A DNA stretch of 17,957 bases. Origin: Candidatus Segatella intestinihominis (GTDB lineage Bacteria; Bacteroidota; Bacteroidia; Bacteroidales; Bacteroidaceae). A model generated the notes under the pieces. That model was not told the DNA's origin, did not search any database, and saw only the letters and a list, made by a program, of their open reading frames with translations. The stretch is taken from assembly GCA_900548535.1 (NCBI GenBank), contig URLG01000054.1, positions 1 to 17,957 of the forward strand, given 5' to 3'. The translations under genes were made by a program, and so were the position numbers. Each line of letters begins with the position of its first letter. The first letter of the stretch is position 1. This document shows positions 1-7,612 of the stretch, in pieces.

Positions 1-1643
1 TGATTCTCGGTTTGATCGGTCTCTTCTGGCAGGCTTGGTACACCCGCAAGCGCAAAGTGGTAAAGAACGGCGTGGAGACAGAGGAGGTTCTGCCTATCGG
101 TATCCAGCAGTTCTGGGTGGTATTCTTCCTGTTCTTCATGACAGGTCTTGCCATCGTCATCTATCTGAACCAGACACCTATGCAGCCACGTGAGCGTGAC
201 TATGCTTACGCCGGCTCATTCTATGCTTACGCCATCTGGTGCGGTCTGGGCGTACTCGCCATCCTCGACCTCTTGAAGAAGAAGGCAAAGCTCAGCGGCG
301 TAGCCGTATCAGCCATCGTTGCCGTCATCACCCTGCTCGTGCCTATCCAGATGGCATCACAGACTTGGGATGATCACGATCGCTCTAATCGCTACACTTG
401 CCGCGACTTCGGTCAGAACTATCTGATGTCGCTCCAGGAGAAGGGCAACCCTATCATCTTTACCAATGGTGATAACGATACCTTCCCTCTGTGGTACAAC
501 CAAGAGGTGGAAGGGGTAGGTACCGATGCCCGCGTATGTAACTTGAGCTACTTGCAGACCGACTGGTACATCGACCAGATGATGCGCCCAGCTTACAATT
601 CACCATCTGTGCCTATCACATGGCCACGTCTCGACTTCTGCTCAGGTACCAACGAGTATGTCAGCGTAGAGCCAGAGGCTAAGGAGCAGATATTGGACTT
701 CTACAAAGAAGACCCGGTGAACGCCAAGAAGCAATTTGGCGCAGAGCCATTCGAGCTGAAGAACATCCTGAAGTACTGGGTACGCAGCAAGAACCCAGAC
801 ATGCACTTCATTCCTACAGACACCGTCTATGTCACCATCGACAAGGAGGCTGTGAAGAAGAGTGGCATGCTGATGGCTTCTGATACCATCCCAGACAAGA
901 TGGTCATCTCCCTTGCAGGCAAGAGCGCTCTCTACAAGGGCGACTTGATGATGCTCGAGATGCTGGCTCAGTGCAACTGGACTCGTCCACTCTACGTAGC
1001 CCTCACCGTAGGCGAGGAGAACTACATGAACCTGGGCGACAACTTCGTACAGGAAGGTCTTGCCAACCGTATCACTCCTTTCACCACCAACAAGCCGGGT
1101 GCCAAGAAGTTTGATACCGAGAAGACCTATCACAACATCATGACCCGCTTCAAGTTTGGCAACCTCAAGCAGAAGGGCCTCTACATCGACGAGACCACCA
1201 TGCGCATGTGCTATACACATCGCCGCTTGCTCGCCCAGACAGCCCTCCAGCTCATCGCCGAAGGCAAGAACCAGAAGGCTATCAATATCTTGAAGAAGGC
1301 AGATGTAGAGATACCAGCTTACAATGTGACACTCGACTACATGAGTGGCGGTTTGGATATGGCTCGCGGCTGGTTGATGACCGGTCAGAAGGCTAAGGGT
1401 AAGGAATACTTGGAGGCAGTTTGGAAGAACGCTTACCAGTATCTCAACTATTACCTCTCATTGTCCAATGACCGTTTCCTCCAGTCACAGAGCGATTGCA
1501 TCCGTCAGATATATATCCTGCAGAGCGCTTGTGATGTAGCTGGCATGGTAAGTCCACAGTTGGAGCAGAAGTATAAGAAGCAGCTCAATGCCCTCTACAC
1601 CCTGTACCATGGACGTGGCGGTCAGATGCCACAAGGCAAGTAA
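1..1643 (+). CDS. DUF2723 family membrane protein (GT-C glycosyltransferase-like), 3' part only
   Basis: The gene is cut by the left window edge: the frame is already open at base 3, so a TTG at 12 is not its start. About 546 C-terminal residues are visible. They begin with three hydrophobic segments (about bases 111-170, 231-275 and 291-350). Between the first and second is the segment QPRERDYAYAGSFYAYAIW, which I recognise as characteristic of DUF2723 proteins of Bacteroidota. A long soluble part follows, containing IIFTNGDNDTFPLWYNQE and a C-terminal region that looks helical and repeat-like (about bases 1200-1600). DUF2723 is related to eukaryotic TMEM260, an O-mannosyltransferase, so a role in adding sugars to exported proteins or lipids is plausible; the actual donor and acceptor are unknown. 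The lumenal catalytic loops expected near the N-terminus lie outside the window. It ends in tandem stops (TAATAA) 24 bases before the deacetylase gene, probably in one operon with it. Confidence 0.85.
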   Translation, partial: ILGLIGLFWQAWYTRKRKVVKNGVETEEVLPIGIQQFWVVFFLFFMTGLAIVIYLNQTPMQPRERDYAYAGSFYAYAIWCGLGVLAILDLLKKKAKLSGVAVSAIVAVITLLVPIQMASQTWDDHDRSNRYTCRDFGQNYLMSLQEKGNPIIFTNGDNDTFPLWYNQEVEGVGTDARVCNLSYLQTDWYIDQMMRPAYNSPSVPITWPRLDFCSGTNEYVSVEPEAKEQILDFYKEDPVNAKKQFGAEPFELKNILKYWVRSKNPDMHFIPTDTVYVTIDKEAVKKSGMLMASDTIPDKMVISLAGKSALYKGDLMMLEMLAQCNWTRPLYVALTVGEENYMNLGDNFVQEGLANRITPFTTNKPGAKKFDTEKTYHNIMTRFKFGNLKQKGLYIDETTMRMCYTHRRLLAQTALQLIAEGKNQKAINILKKADVEIPAYNVTLDYMSGGLDMARGWLMTGQKAKGKEYLEAVWKNAYQYLNYYLSLSNDRFLQSQSDCIRQIYILQSACDVAGMVSPQLEQKYKKQLNALYTLYHGRGGQMPQGK

Positions 1644-1667
1644 TAATTATTCAAAAGATTTCTTCCG

Positions 1668-2279
1668 ATGTTTATCGAACAACCAGCCAAATGGCTCAGA
1701 TGGCTCTATCCAAAGGCAATTTGGAGAATGGACAAGAACGACCACTCGGTGTATCTCACGTTTGACGACGGTCCGATACCCGAGTCCACCCCATTCATCT
1801 TGGAAACCTTGAGAAAGTATCACATCAAGGCTACCTTCTTCATGGTGGGTGAGAATGTTCTGCGCCATCACGATCTCTACAATGCCATCCTAGCCGATGG
1901 TCATCAGGTAGGCAATCATACGTTCAACCACATTAGTGCCCTGAAGCATCGAGTCATCTCGTATGTGCTCAACACCAACAAGGCTAACGACTTGATCCAT
2001 GCCCATCTGTTCCGTCCGCCCCATGGCTGGATGCGACCAAGCGAGTACTGGTGGCTGCACCGCACCTACAAGGTCATCATGTGGGATCTCGTGACGCGCG
2101 ACTACTCCAAATGGCTCACAGCCGAGGATGTGGTCAACAACGTGAAGCGATATACCCGCAACGGCAGCATCATCACCTTCCACGACTCATTGAAGAGCAT
2201 CGACAAACTAAAAATAGCCCTGCCCCAGGCCATCGAATGGCTCCAGGAACAGGGCTATGAATTCAAAATTTTTGAGTAA
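1668..2279 (+). CDS. Polysaccharide deacetylase family protein (NodB domain)
   Basis: The 203-residue protein is almost entirely one NodB homology domain (carbohydrate esterase 4 type), which removes acetyl groups from N-acetylated sugars with a metal ion. All five motifs are visible: TFDDGP at 31-36 (catalytic base D33, metal ligand D34), HTFNH at 84-88 (metal ligands H84 and H88), RPPHG at 116-120, the W139-D140 pair, and TFHDS at 170-174 with catalytic H172. The active site therefore looks intact. There is no signal peptide or clear membrane segment, so it may work in the cytoplasm or at the inner face of the membrane, unlike typical exported peptidoglycan deacetylases. The substrate cannot be told from sequence. 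It follows the DUF2723 gene by 24 bases and precedes the next gene by 6, which suggests cotranscription and perhaps a shared glycan. The ATG fits the usual domain start; no strong ribosome binding site is visible. Confidence 0.9.
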   Translation: MFIEQPAKWLRWLYPKAIWRMDKNDHSVYLTFDDGPIPESTPFILETLRKYHIKATFFMVGENVLRHHDLYNAILADGHQVGNHTFNHISALKHRVISYVLNTNKANDLIHAHLFRPPHGWMRPSEYWWLHRTYKVIMWDLVTRDYSKWLTAEDVVNNVKRYTRNGSIITFHDSLKSIDKLKIALPQAIEWLQEQGYEFKIFE

Positions 2280-2285
2280 GTATAT

Positions 2286-3029
2286 ATGAGCAAAAGAATC
2301 AATAGTTATCAGGCTGTGGCTAGTTTCGTCAGAGGCTTCTTCGAGGCTTACGCCCGAGGCATCATGGACGCCACCATCGAGGGCAACGACTTCCAGAAGA
2401 AGAACGACCCCAAGGAGGTGAAGCAGATGATGTTGGAGCACTATGGCGAGGTAAACCAATACTTCTTCGACATCATGTTCTCCACCCTCGTGCGCCTTAA
2501 CTACAAGACGGCAGAGGAAGCCAACGAGCGCATGGCGAAGAACTTTGAGAGCATGAAGCAAGCCGATCCCACCTTCGAGCCTACGATGCTCGACTATCTG
2601 CGCATAGCTTGCAAGTCAGCCCAGCTCTACAAGGCGATGGAGGCGGAATACAAGCGCAACTTCACGTGGCTGCTTCAGGGCAAGTTTACCACCATCGAGG
2701 AGCATGTGCGCGACTACACCCACGGAGTCCTCATCAGCCTAGCCGATGAGCCCATGGCGATCCATCTCTTGGTGCGCATCATCGTCAAGGCATACGCCGC
2801 CGGACTGAAATGTGGCAGCAAGGAGGGCGAGCAGCATCAGCTCCACATGCCCACCCTGCACGGCATGTTGCTCAACAATGTCAACATCCTGCTCAATGAG
2901 GCACCACTCCAGGGCGACACCGAAGACCCCGTAGCCCTATTCAAGGAAGCGTGCAAGAACCAAGAAGAGAACATCAATGTGCTCTTCAATACCCTGAACG
3001 ATGCCATGAAAGAGTTGGCTTCAGAATAA
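2286..3029 (+). CDS. Unrecognised helical cytoplasmic protein, 247 aa
   Basis: I do not recognise this protein. It starts six bases after the deacetylase stop, in the same direction, so it is almost certainly cotranscribed and probably translationally coupled. The sequence has no signal peptide, no membrane segment and no low-complexity tract. It looks mostly alpha-helical: charged and hydrophobic residues alternate through the first 130 residues, for example around KEVKQMMLEHYGEVNQYFFD, and again near the C-terminus (NINVLFNTLNDAMKELASE). Aromatic residues are frequent in the first half. Three cysteines occur singly (in IACKSA, LKCGSK and EACKNQ), which does not suggest a metal cluster. No catalytic motif is evident. 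Codon use resembles its neighbours, so recent transfer is not indicated. It could be a lineage-restricted partner of the two glycan-related genes upstream, but that rests only on position. Confidence 0.8.
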   Translation: MSKRINSYQAVASFVRGFFEAYARGIMDATIEGNDFQKKNDPKEVKQMMLEHYGEVNQYFFDIMFSTLVRLNYKTAEEANERMAKNFESMKQADPTFEPTMLDYLRIACKSAQLYKAMEAEYKRNFTWLLQGKFTTIEEHVRDYTHGVLISLADEPMAIHLLVRIIVKAYAAGLKCGSKEGEQHQLHMPTLHGMLLNNVNILLNEAPLQGDTEDPVALFKEACKNQEENINVLFNTLNDAMKELASE

Positions 3030-3077
3030 GAAAGACAAGACAACAGAACAAAACTCACCGCCCATCAAGTGGTGGAT

Positions 3078-3143
3078 GTGTGCACAACACTTGTTGTGCG
3101 TGTGCATACCAGCTGCTGTGCGAGCGCACATCAGCTGTTGTGC
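3078..3143. repeat. Three tandem 22-nt imperfectly palindromic units
   Basis: Three units of exactly 22 nt abut at 3078-3099, 3100-3121 and 3122-3143; any two agree at 17 of 22 positions. Each has an 18-nt inverted-repeat core: GCACAACACTTGTTGTGC (3082-3099, arms 8/8 complementary), GCATACCAGCTGCTGTGC (3104-3121, 6/8) and GCACATCAGCTGTTGTGC (3126-3143, 7/8). The array lies between the last plus-strand gene and its terminator, so it would form consecutive small hairpins in the mRNA 3' end or a row of protein-binding palindromes in DNA. I do not know a named family for it. Confidence 0.75.
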
Positions 3144-3186
3144 GGCTGGAGAACCTTATTCTTCGGAAGACATAAATTAATAAAAG

Positions 3187-3240
3187 AAACGACTTTCATT
3201 AGTTCTTAGAAAGACATCTAAGCATTAATGAAAGTCGTTT
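3187..3240. terminator. Bidirectional intrinsic terminator between convergent operons
   Basis: A perfect 15-bp stem (AAACGACTTTCATTA at 3187-3201 with its complement at 3226-3240) continues after a 3-by-3 internal loop into a 6-bp stem (CTTAGA 3205-3210, TCTAAG 3217-3222) with a 6-nt loop. A run of A precedes the left arm and a run of T ends the right arm, so it reads as a terminator in both directions. It separates the plus-strand operon from glmM on the minus strand. Confidence 0.88.
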
Positions 3241-3274
3241 TATTATATTCTTAAACCTTAAGTGATATATCCTT

Positions 3275-3298
3275 AAAGCACAAGTGATACTTGCTTTT
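3275..3298 (+). terminator. Possible second hairpin with T tract next to the glmM stop
   Basis: AAAGCA plus AAGT (3275-3285, with a two-base bulge) pairs with ACTTGCTTT (3289-3297), loop GAT, followed by TTTTAT read on the plus strand. It would back up the main terminator for plus-strand transcripts. It overlaps the last bases of glmM, and the stem is imperfect, so this is tentative. Confidence 0.3.
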
Positions 3299-4688
3299 AT
3301 TGCATATCATATACCACCTGCATCAGTTTCTTGCCTAGGGCATCAGCCTCTTCCATGGTCTGAGCCTCGCTATATACACGGATGATAGGCTCGGTATTGC
3401 TCTTGCGGAGGTGTACCCACTTGTCTGGGAAGTCGAGCTTCACGCCGTCGATATCTGTTACCTGTACGTCCTGCTCCTTGCCATACATCTCCTTTACCTT
3501 CACGAGAATGGCATCTACATCGGTAGATGGAGTGAGGTCGATACGGTTCTTGGCGATGAAATAGTTAGGGAAGCTGGCACGAAGCTCGCTTACCTTGCAG
3601 CCCTTGTGAGCCAAACTGCTCAGGAAGAGGGAAATACCTACGAGGGCATCACGACCATAATGGCTCTCTGGATAGATAACTCCACCATTGCCCTCGCCAC
3701 CGATGACGGCATGTACATCCTTCATCTTGGTGGTAACATTCACCTCGCCTACGGCGGCTGCTGTATACTTGCCACCATGCTTCTCGGTTACATCACGAAG
3801 GGCACGGGTAGAAGAAAGGTTGCTAACAGTGTTGCCTGGAGTCTGGCTCAATACATAGTCGGCTACGCTGACCAAGGTATACTCCTCGCCAAACATCTTG
3901 CCATCCTCGCAGATGAACGCCAAGCGGTCTACGTCTGGGTCCACTACGATACCCATGTTGTAACCACCCTTCTTCAGTTCGTCCATGATGCCACCGAGGT
4001 TCTTCTCCAATGGCTCTGGATTGTGGGCAAAGTCACCATTTGCCTCGCCATTGAGGAAGGTATATTCTACGCCGAGCGCATCGAGCAACTCTGGCAAGAT
4101 AATACCACCCACAGAGTTGATGGAATCTACGCACACCTTGAAGTGAGCCTTCTTGATGGCCTCAACATCCACCAACTTCAATGCCAATACGGAGTCGATG
4201 TGGCGCGTGTTGAAGGTGTTGTCCTCTGTATATTTGCCGAGGCTGTCAACATCTGCATACTCGAAGTCTTCCTTCTCTGCGATGCTGAGCACCTCGTTAC
4301 CATTATCCTTGGTCAAGAACTCGCCCTTCTCATTGAGGAGCTTGAGGGCGTTCCACTGGCGTGGGTTGTGAGAAGCAGTGATGATGATACCACCTGCCGC
4401 ACCACTCATGGTCACGGCAAGCTCGGTGGTAGGAGTAGTGGCAAGGCCGATGTTCAGGACATCATAGCCCATGCCCATCAAGGTGCCACAAACCACATTC
4501 TTTACCATCTCGCCAGAGATACGTGCGTCTCTACCAACTACGATGGTATTACTCTTGGAAGCACCGCTACGACGAATGAAAGTAGCGTATGCTGAAGTGA
4601 ACTTTACGATATCGAACGGATTCAATGTATCGCCCGCTGGACCGCCGATAGTACCGCGGATGCCAGAAATAGACTTGATCAGTGTCAT
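3297..4688 (-). CDS. glmM: Phosphoglucosamine mutase
   Basis: This 463-residue alpha-D-phosphohexomutase most likely converts glucosamine-6-phosphate to glucosamine-1-phosphate in the cytoplasm, the step toward UDP-GlcNAc for peptidoglycan and LPS. The four hallmark loops are present: the phosphoserine loop TASHNP at 104-109 (S106 is the phosphorylated residue), the magnesium loop DPDVDR at 250-255, the sugar-binding loop GEGNGG at 331-336, and the phosphate-binding loop RKSNTEP at 428-434. The GEGNGG form and the overall length match the GlmM-like mutases common in Bacteroidota and archaea rather than the GEQSGH form of Proteobacteria. A phosphomannomutase or phosphoglucomutase role cannot be excluded from motifs alone. 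It starts 50 bases after the DUF4827 lipoprotein gene ends, with no clear promoter between, so the two probably share a transcript. Its 3' end faces the convergent plus-strand operon across the bidirectional terminator. Confidence 0.9.
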   Translation of the reverse strand: MTLIKSISGIRGTIGGPAGDTLNPFDIVKFTSAYATFIRRSGASKSNTIVVGRDARISGEMVKNVVCGTLMGMGYDVLNIGLATTPTTELAVTMSGAAGGIIITASHNPRQWNALKLLNEKGEFLTKDNGNEVLSIAEKEDFEYADVDSLGKYTEDNTFNTRHIDSVLALKLVDVEAIKKAHFKVCVDSINSVGGIILPELLDALGVEYTFLNGEANGDFAHNPEPLEKNLGGIMDELKKGGYNMGIVVDPDVDRLAFICEDGKMFGEEYTLVSVADYVLSQTPGNTVSNLSSTRALRDVTEKHGGKYTAAAVGEVNVTTKMKDVHAVIGGEGNGGVIYPESHYGRDALVGISLFLSSLAHKGCKVSELRASFPNYFIAKNRIDLTPSTDVDAILVKVKEMYGKEQDVQVTDIDGVKLDFPDKWVHLRKSNTEPIIRVYSEAQTMEEADALGKKLMQVVYDMQ

Positions 4689-4738
4689 ATTATATAAAGT
4701 ATTTTTGTATGTTTCAAATCCAATCTATAAGAAGGAGA

Positions 4739-5434
4739 TTATCTGCCTCGCTGCAAAGTCATGTCATAGAGACAAGCATGCACATTGCCAGATGCCACGG
4801 TGGTACCATAAGAGTGAGGAACCAACAGACGGATATGAGCAATGCGGTCTTCCTCAGAAGCCGGACGACCTATCTTGAGCCAAGTAAATGGTACCAACCA
4901 ACCGCTAGGCACCACTCCACTCACACCACTATAACTGCTGCTACCATAGGTGATCGCCATCAAACTGCTGCTGGTATCAAAAGAGCCAGAGAATGTACCC
5001 GAAGTATTGGTAACTATCATCTTATCAATGTAATAAGAATAAGCTGGCACATTATTGGAGAGCTGCAAAGACTCATCGCAAATCTTGGCTCTAGTATTGA
5101 TATTGTATTCATCGAAACGGACCAAGACGTCGGCGGTCTCTCCCTTGTGGATATAATCACCACATCCCTGCTCTATCACCTGCATGTAGATACCATTACT
5201 ATTGAACAAGACATACTCATTCTTGCCATTGGTATGCTCGGTAAGCGTCTTGCCCTCGTCAAAACGCTTCTGAAATTCAGCCTCAGAGATGACCGTGACG
5301 TTCTCATTCTTCAGGAATGCACTGATGGAATCGAGCTCACGATTACGCATATCGGCATAAGTCTCATTATCACTACATGCGGCAAAAGAGAATATAGCCG
5401 CAAATGCTATCATTGCTAACAATAATTTCTTCAT
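4739..5434 (-). CDS. DUF4827-type lipoprotein with FKBP-like pattern
   Basis: The 231-residue protein begins with a lipoprotein signal peptide: KK, a hydrophobic run, then FAAC, with C20 as the lipidated residue, so it should be anchored in a membrane facing the periplasm or outside. I recognise it as DUF4827-like. By eye, residues 80-229 follow the layout of FKBP-type peptidyl-prolyl isomerases: a first strand block (GETADVLVRF, 98-107), VVPSGWLVPFTWLKIG at 174-189, matching the family's VIxGW...LKxG helix, then IRLLVPHSYG at 201-210, matching IPxxxAYG, and a closing strand VHACLYDMTL. The tryptophan of the FKBP pocket is retained (W179), but other pocket residues are not clearly so; it may be a non-catalytic FKBP-fold lipoprotein. 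It has its own promoter upstream and precedes glmM by 50 bases. Function is otherwise unknown. Confidence 0.85.
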   Translation of the reverse strand: MKKLLLAMIAFAAIFSFAACSDNETYADMRNRELDSISAFLKNENVTVISEAEFQKRFDEGKTLTEHTNGKNEYVLFNSNGIYMQVIEQGCGDYIHKGETADVLVRFDEYNINTRAKICDESLQLSNNVPAYSYYIDKMIVTNTSGTFSGSFDTSSSLMAITYGSSSYSGVSGVVPSGWLVPFTWLKIGRPASEEDRIAHIRLLVPHSYGTTVASGNVHACLYDMTLQRGR

Positions 5435-5463
5435 TCTTGTCTTTTAAAATCTGATTTATTGGG

Positions 5464-5490
5464 CAAAGGTACAAAAAAGAAAACACAACA
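5464..5490 (-). promoter_or_regulatory. Bacteroidota-type promoter for the DUF4827-glmM unit
   Basis: On the minus strand TACCTTTG (plus 5464-5471) matches the -7 consensus TAnnTTTG exactly, about 30 bases before the lipoprotein ATG. Only a weak -33 element is seen (GTTG, plus 5486-5489, at short spacing). The close fit of the -7 box and its place just upstream of the gene support it. Confidence 0.6.
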
Positions 5491-5602
5491 CCGAGAGGAA
5501 TAGGCTGATTTTATTATTATTTATCACTTATTATCATCCTATTGCCTCTAAACGGGTTGTTTTCTATAAATTCTTGTTCAGAACAACTGTGTTTTCTGCT
5601 CA

Positions 5603-6643
5603 TTAGTTCAACAATTCCTGAAAAGCCATAATCGCCTTCTGGGCTATCACCTCAGCCTCCTGGATGCTACAATACAGTCTGCCTCCGGAGGCATTGAGAT
5701 GGCCACCGCCATTGAAGAACTGCTCCGCCATCTTATTGCATGGGAAGTCATCTACCGAACGAAGGCTCACCAATATGCGGCTGGTATCCTCGGTATCTTC
5801 GCGCAGAGAGATGGAGAGCTTATGCCCCTTGATGCGGAGAGGCTCATTGACCAATCCCTCCAAGTCGCCCTTCACAAACTTATAGCGCTCCAACTCTTCA
5901 CGGGTAACCGTGTAATAGCTGGCATGGAGAGAAGAAATAACTCGCAACTTGCGGCTCATCAAATAGCCACGAAACTTCAAGGCTGACACCTTGTAATTGT
6001 TGAACACATTGCGATAGATCTTGTCCTTGTTGATACGCTTGGTGAGCAACTGGCAGATGATGAAATAGATATCTGGACTAGAGGAATTATAAGTAAAACC
6101 GCCCGTATCGGTCATCATGCCGCAGTATACGCAGGTGGCCCAAGCCTTGTCGAGCTGTGGGAATCCGCCCAACTGCCATACCAAGCGGAACACCAACTCG
6201 CTGGCGCTGCTGAGCTGAGGACGAGAAATCATCAACTTAGCCTTGAGGTTAGGAGCCAAGTGGTGATCGATGACGATGCGTGGCGCAGGACAACCTGCCA
6301 GCACATGGTCCATCTCATCAAGACGCCCCTCACTGCCAAAGTCCAGACAGAATACGAGATCAGCCTCCTGGAACGCCTTCTCCACCTCGGCAGGGCACTT
6401 GTCATAACGCAAAATGTCATCACAGCCCGGCAGCCAAGAGATGGCATCCGTAATCATATCGGGCACACATATCTGCGGATTCTTGCCCAGGGAGCGCAAA
6501 TAACCCGCCCATCCCAGGGACGAACCGATGGCATCACCATCTGGCGACTTGTGGGCACAGATGACAATACGATGAGAAGCCGCTATAGTCTCTCGGAGAA
6601 TAGCGGCTTCCTGATCTGATAATTTATTTATGTTTATGTCCAT
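5603..6643 (-). CDS. nrnA: DHH/DHHA1 phosphoesterase, NrnA-like (oligoribonuclease / pAp phosphatase)
   Basis: The 346-residue protein has the DHH and DHHA1 domains of the bifunctional NrnA family, which degrades very short RNAs (nano-RNA) and dephosphorylates 3'-phosphoadenosine-5'-phosphate in the cytoplasm. The metal-binding motifs are all visible: HKSPDGDAIGS at 31-41 (H31, D35, D37), FCLDFG with D101, the IDHH signature at 125-128, and MTDTGG with D179. The C-terminal DHHA1 substrate-binding motif is GGGHLNASG at 312-320. Length and domain order fit NrnA (about 320-350 residues). A related activity, such as c-di-AMP/pApA hydrolysis, is possible since the standalone DHH-DHHA1 family overlaps in substrates. 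It starts 8 bases after the nucleotidyltransferase gene stops, so the two are probably cotranscribed and translationally coupled. The start ATG at 6643 leaves an ordinary short leader before the first strand. Confidence 0.88.
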   Translation of the reverse strand: MDININKLSDQEAAILRETIAASHRIVICAHKSPDGDAIGSSLGWAGYLRSLGKNPQICVPDMITDAISWLPGCDDILRYDKCPAEVEKAFQEADLVFCLDFGSEGRLDEMDHVLAGCPAPRIVIDHHLAPNLKAKLMISRPQLSSASELVFRLVWQLGGFPQLDKAWATCVYCGMMTDTGGFTYNSSSPDIYFIICQLLTKRINKDKIYRNVFNNYKVSALKFRGYLMSRKLRVISSLHASYYTVTREELERYKFVKGDLEGLVNEPLRIKGHKLSISLREDTEDTSRILVSLRSVDDFPCNKMAEQFFNGGGHLNASGGRLYCSIQEAEVIAQKAIMAFQELLN

Positions 6644-6651
6644 CTAGTCTA

Positions 6652-7563
6652 TTAGAAGAGCTTGTTAGGATAAACACCCTCATTGATGAGGTTCTGAATC
6701 TTATCTACCACGCTCTGACGGTCGGCAGCATAAGTTACGCCAAACCATTTGCTGGTGGTATCGAGCACCTTGACGGTAGCTGTGCCCTCATTGATGAGCT
6801 TATTGACCATCAATGGGATAAAGAACTCAGCCTTCTTGTTCTCCATATTCTTAGGATCGCTCAAGAACTCCTTGAAGTACTCCTCGCTGTGCTGGAAGTA
6901 ATCTGGAGTGAAGCCCCAAACGTTCATAGACACAGGGGTATTGTCCTCTACAGCTACCCACTTGCCTTCCTCGTCCTTGTAAGAAACCTTACCGTCGATG
7001 CGCATAATCTCGGTGCGCTCCACACAAGTGGTAAGGTTCTCATTGGCATCCTTAGAGCAGATGCCACGAGCCACTGTACCATTGTCGCTCAAGGTGTTGC
7101 CTACACGGAAACCTACCATGGCATAACGGTTCTTGCTGCCCTCAGGAAGTTCTGAGAGGAACTTGCCAATCACCATAAAGCAGTCGCGATTGTAGAAGTC
7201 ATCGCAGTTGATGACGCAGAAAGGTTCCTTGATGATGTCCTTAGCCATCAATACGGCGTGGTTGGTACCCCATGGTTTCTCACGACCTTCTGGTACTGAA
7301 AATCCCTCTGGCAGGTCGTCCAATGCCTGGAAGCAAAGCTCTGCTGGAATGTGCCCCTCATATTTAGAAAGAATCTTCTCACGGAACTGGTCCTCGAAGT
7401 CCTTGCGGATAACGAAAACAATCTTGCCGAAACCAGCCTGGATAGCATCATAGATACTATAATCCATGATAGTCTCACCGTTAGGGCCCAGACCATCGAG
7501 CTGTTTCAAACCACCATAACGGCTACCCATGCCGGCAGCCAAAAGCAATAATGTAGGTTTCAT
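6652..7563 (-). CDS. Sugar nucleotidyltransferase-like protein (NTP_transferase family)
   Basis: The 303-residue protein carries an N-terminal nucleotidyltransferase fold: LLAAGMGSRYGGLKQL at 7-22, the nucleotide-binding loop with the basic residue K20; PWGTNHAVL at 97-105; and INCDDFY at 118-124, where D121 is the expected metal ligand. The family joins a nucleoside triphosphate to a sugar-1-phosphate or a similar phosphate such as phosphocholine. The substrate here cannot be assigned, and the LKQL and GPNGE details differ from RmlA, GalU and GlmU, so I give no gene symbol. The final 100 residues contain no hexapeptide acyltransferase repeats. It is the first gene of a two-gene unit with the NrnA-like gene and has a promoter-like -7 box about 50 bases upstream. 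Confidence 0.85.
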   Translation of the reverse strand: MKPTLLLLAAGMGSRYGGLKQLDGLGPNGETIMDYSIYDAIQAGFGKIVFVIRKDFEDQFREKILSKYEGHIPAELCFQALDDLPEGFSVPEGREKPWGTNHAVLMAKDIIKEPFCVINCDDFYNRDCFMVIGKFLSELPEGSKNRYAMVGFRVGNTLSDNGTVARGICSKDANENLTTCVERTEIMRIDGKVSYKDEEGKWVAVEDNTPVSMNVWGFTPDYFQHSEEYFKEFLSDPKNMENKKAEFFIPLMVNKLINEGTATVKVLDTTSKWFGVTYAADRQSVVDKIQNLINEGVYPNKLF

Positions 7564-7612
7564 CTCTTTAATATTTTAATAATAGTTGATAGTTTTGTTT
7601 CTATTTACGATG

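Noticed and set aside
3078..3143. CRISPR array
   Set aside because: The units abut with no spacers, are only 22 nt and differ from each other, and no cas gene is nearby.
2951..3175. A 74-codon frame running over the end of the helical gene and through the palindromic repeats
   Set aside because: It has arginine and cysteine rich noise, starts inside another gene and covers a repeat that is better explained as a structured element.
3411..4595. A 394-codon open frame on the plus strand opposite glmM
   Set aside because: It lies wholly inside glmM, whose four catalytic loops are intact, and the translated frame shows no family features.
4689..4738. A separate promoter for glmM
   Set aside because: TGGATTTG is one mismatch from the -7 consensus, without a convincing -33 element; cotranscription with the lipoprotein gene is simpler.
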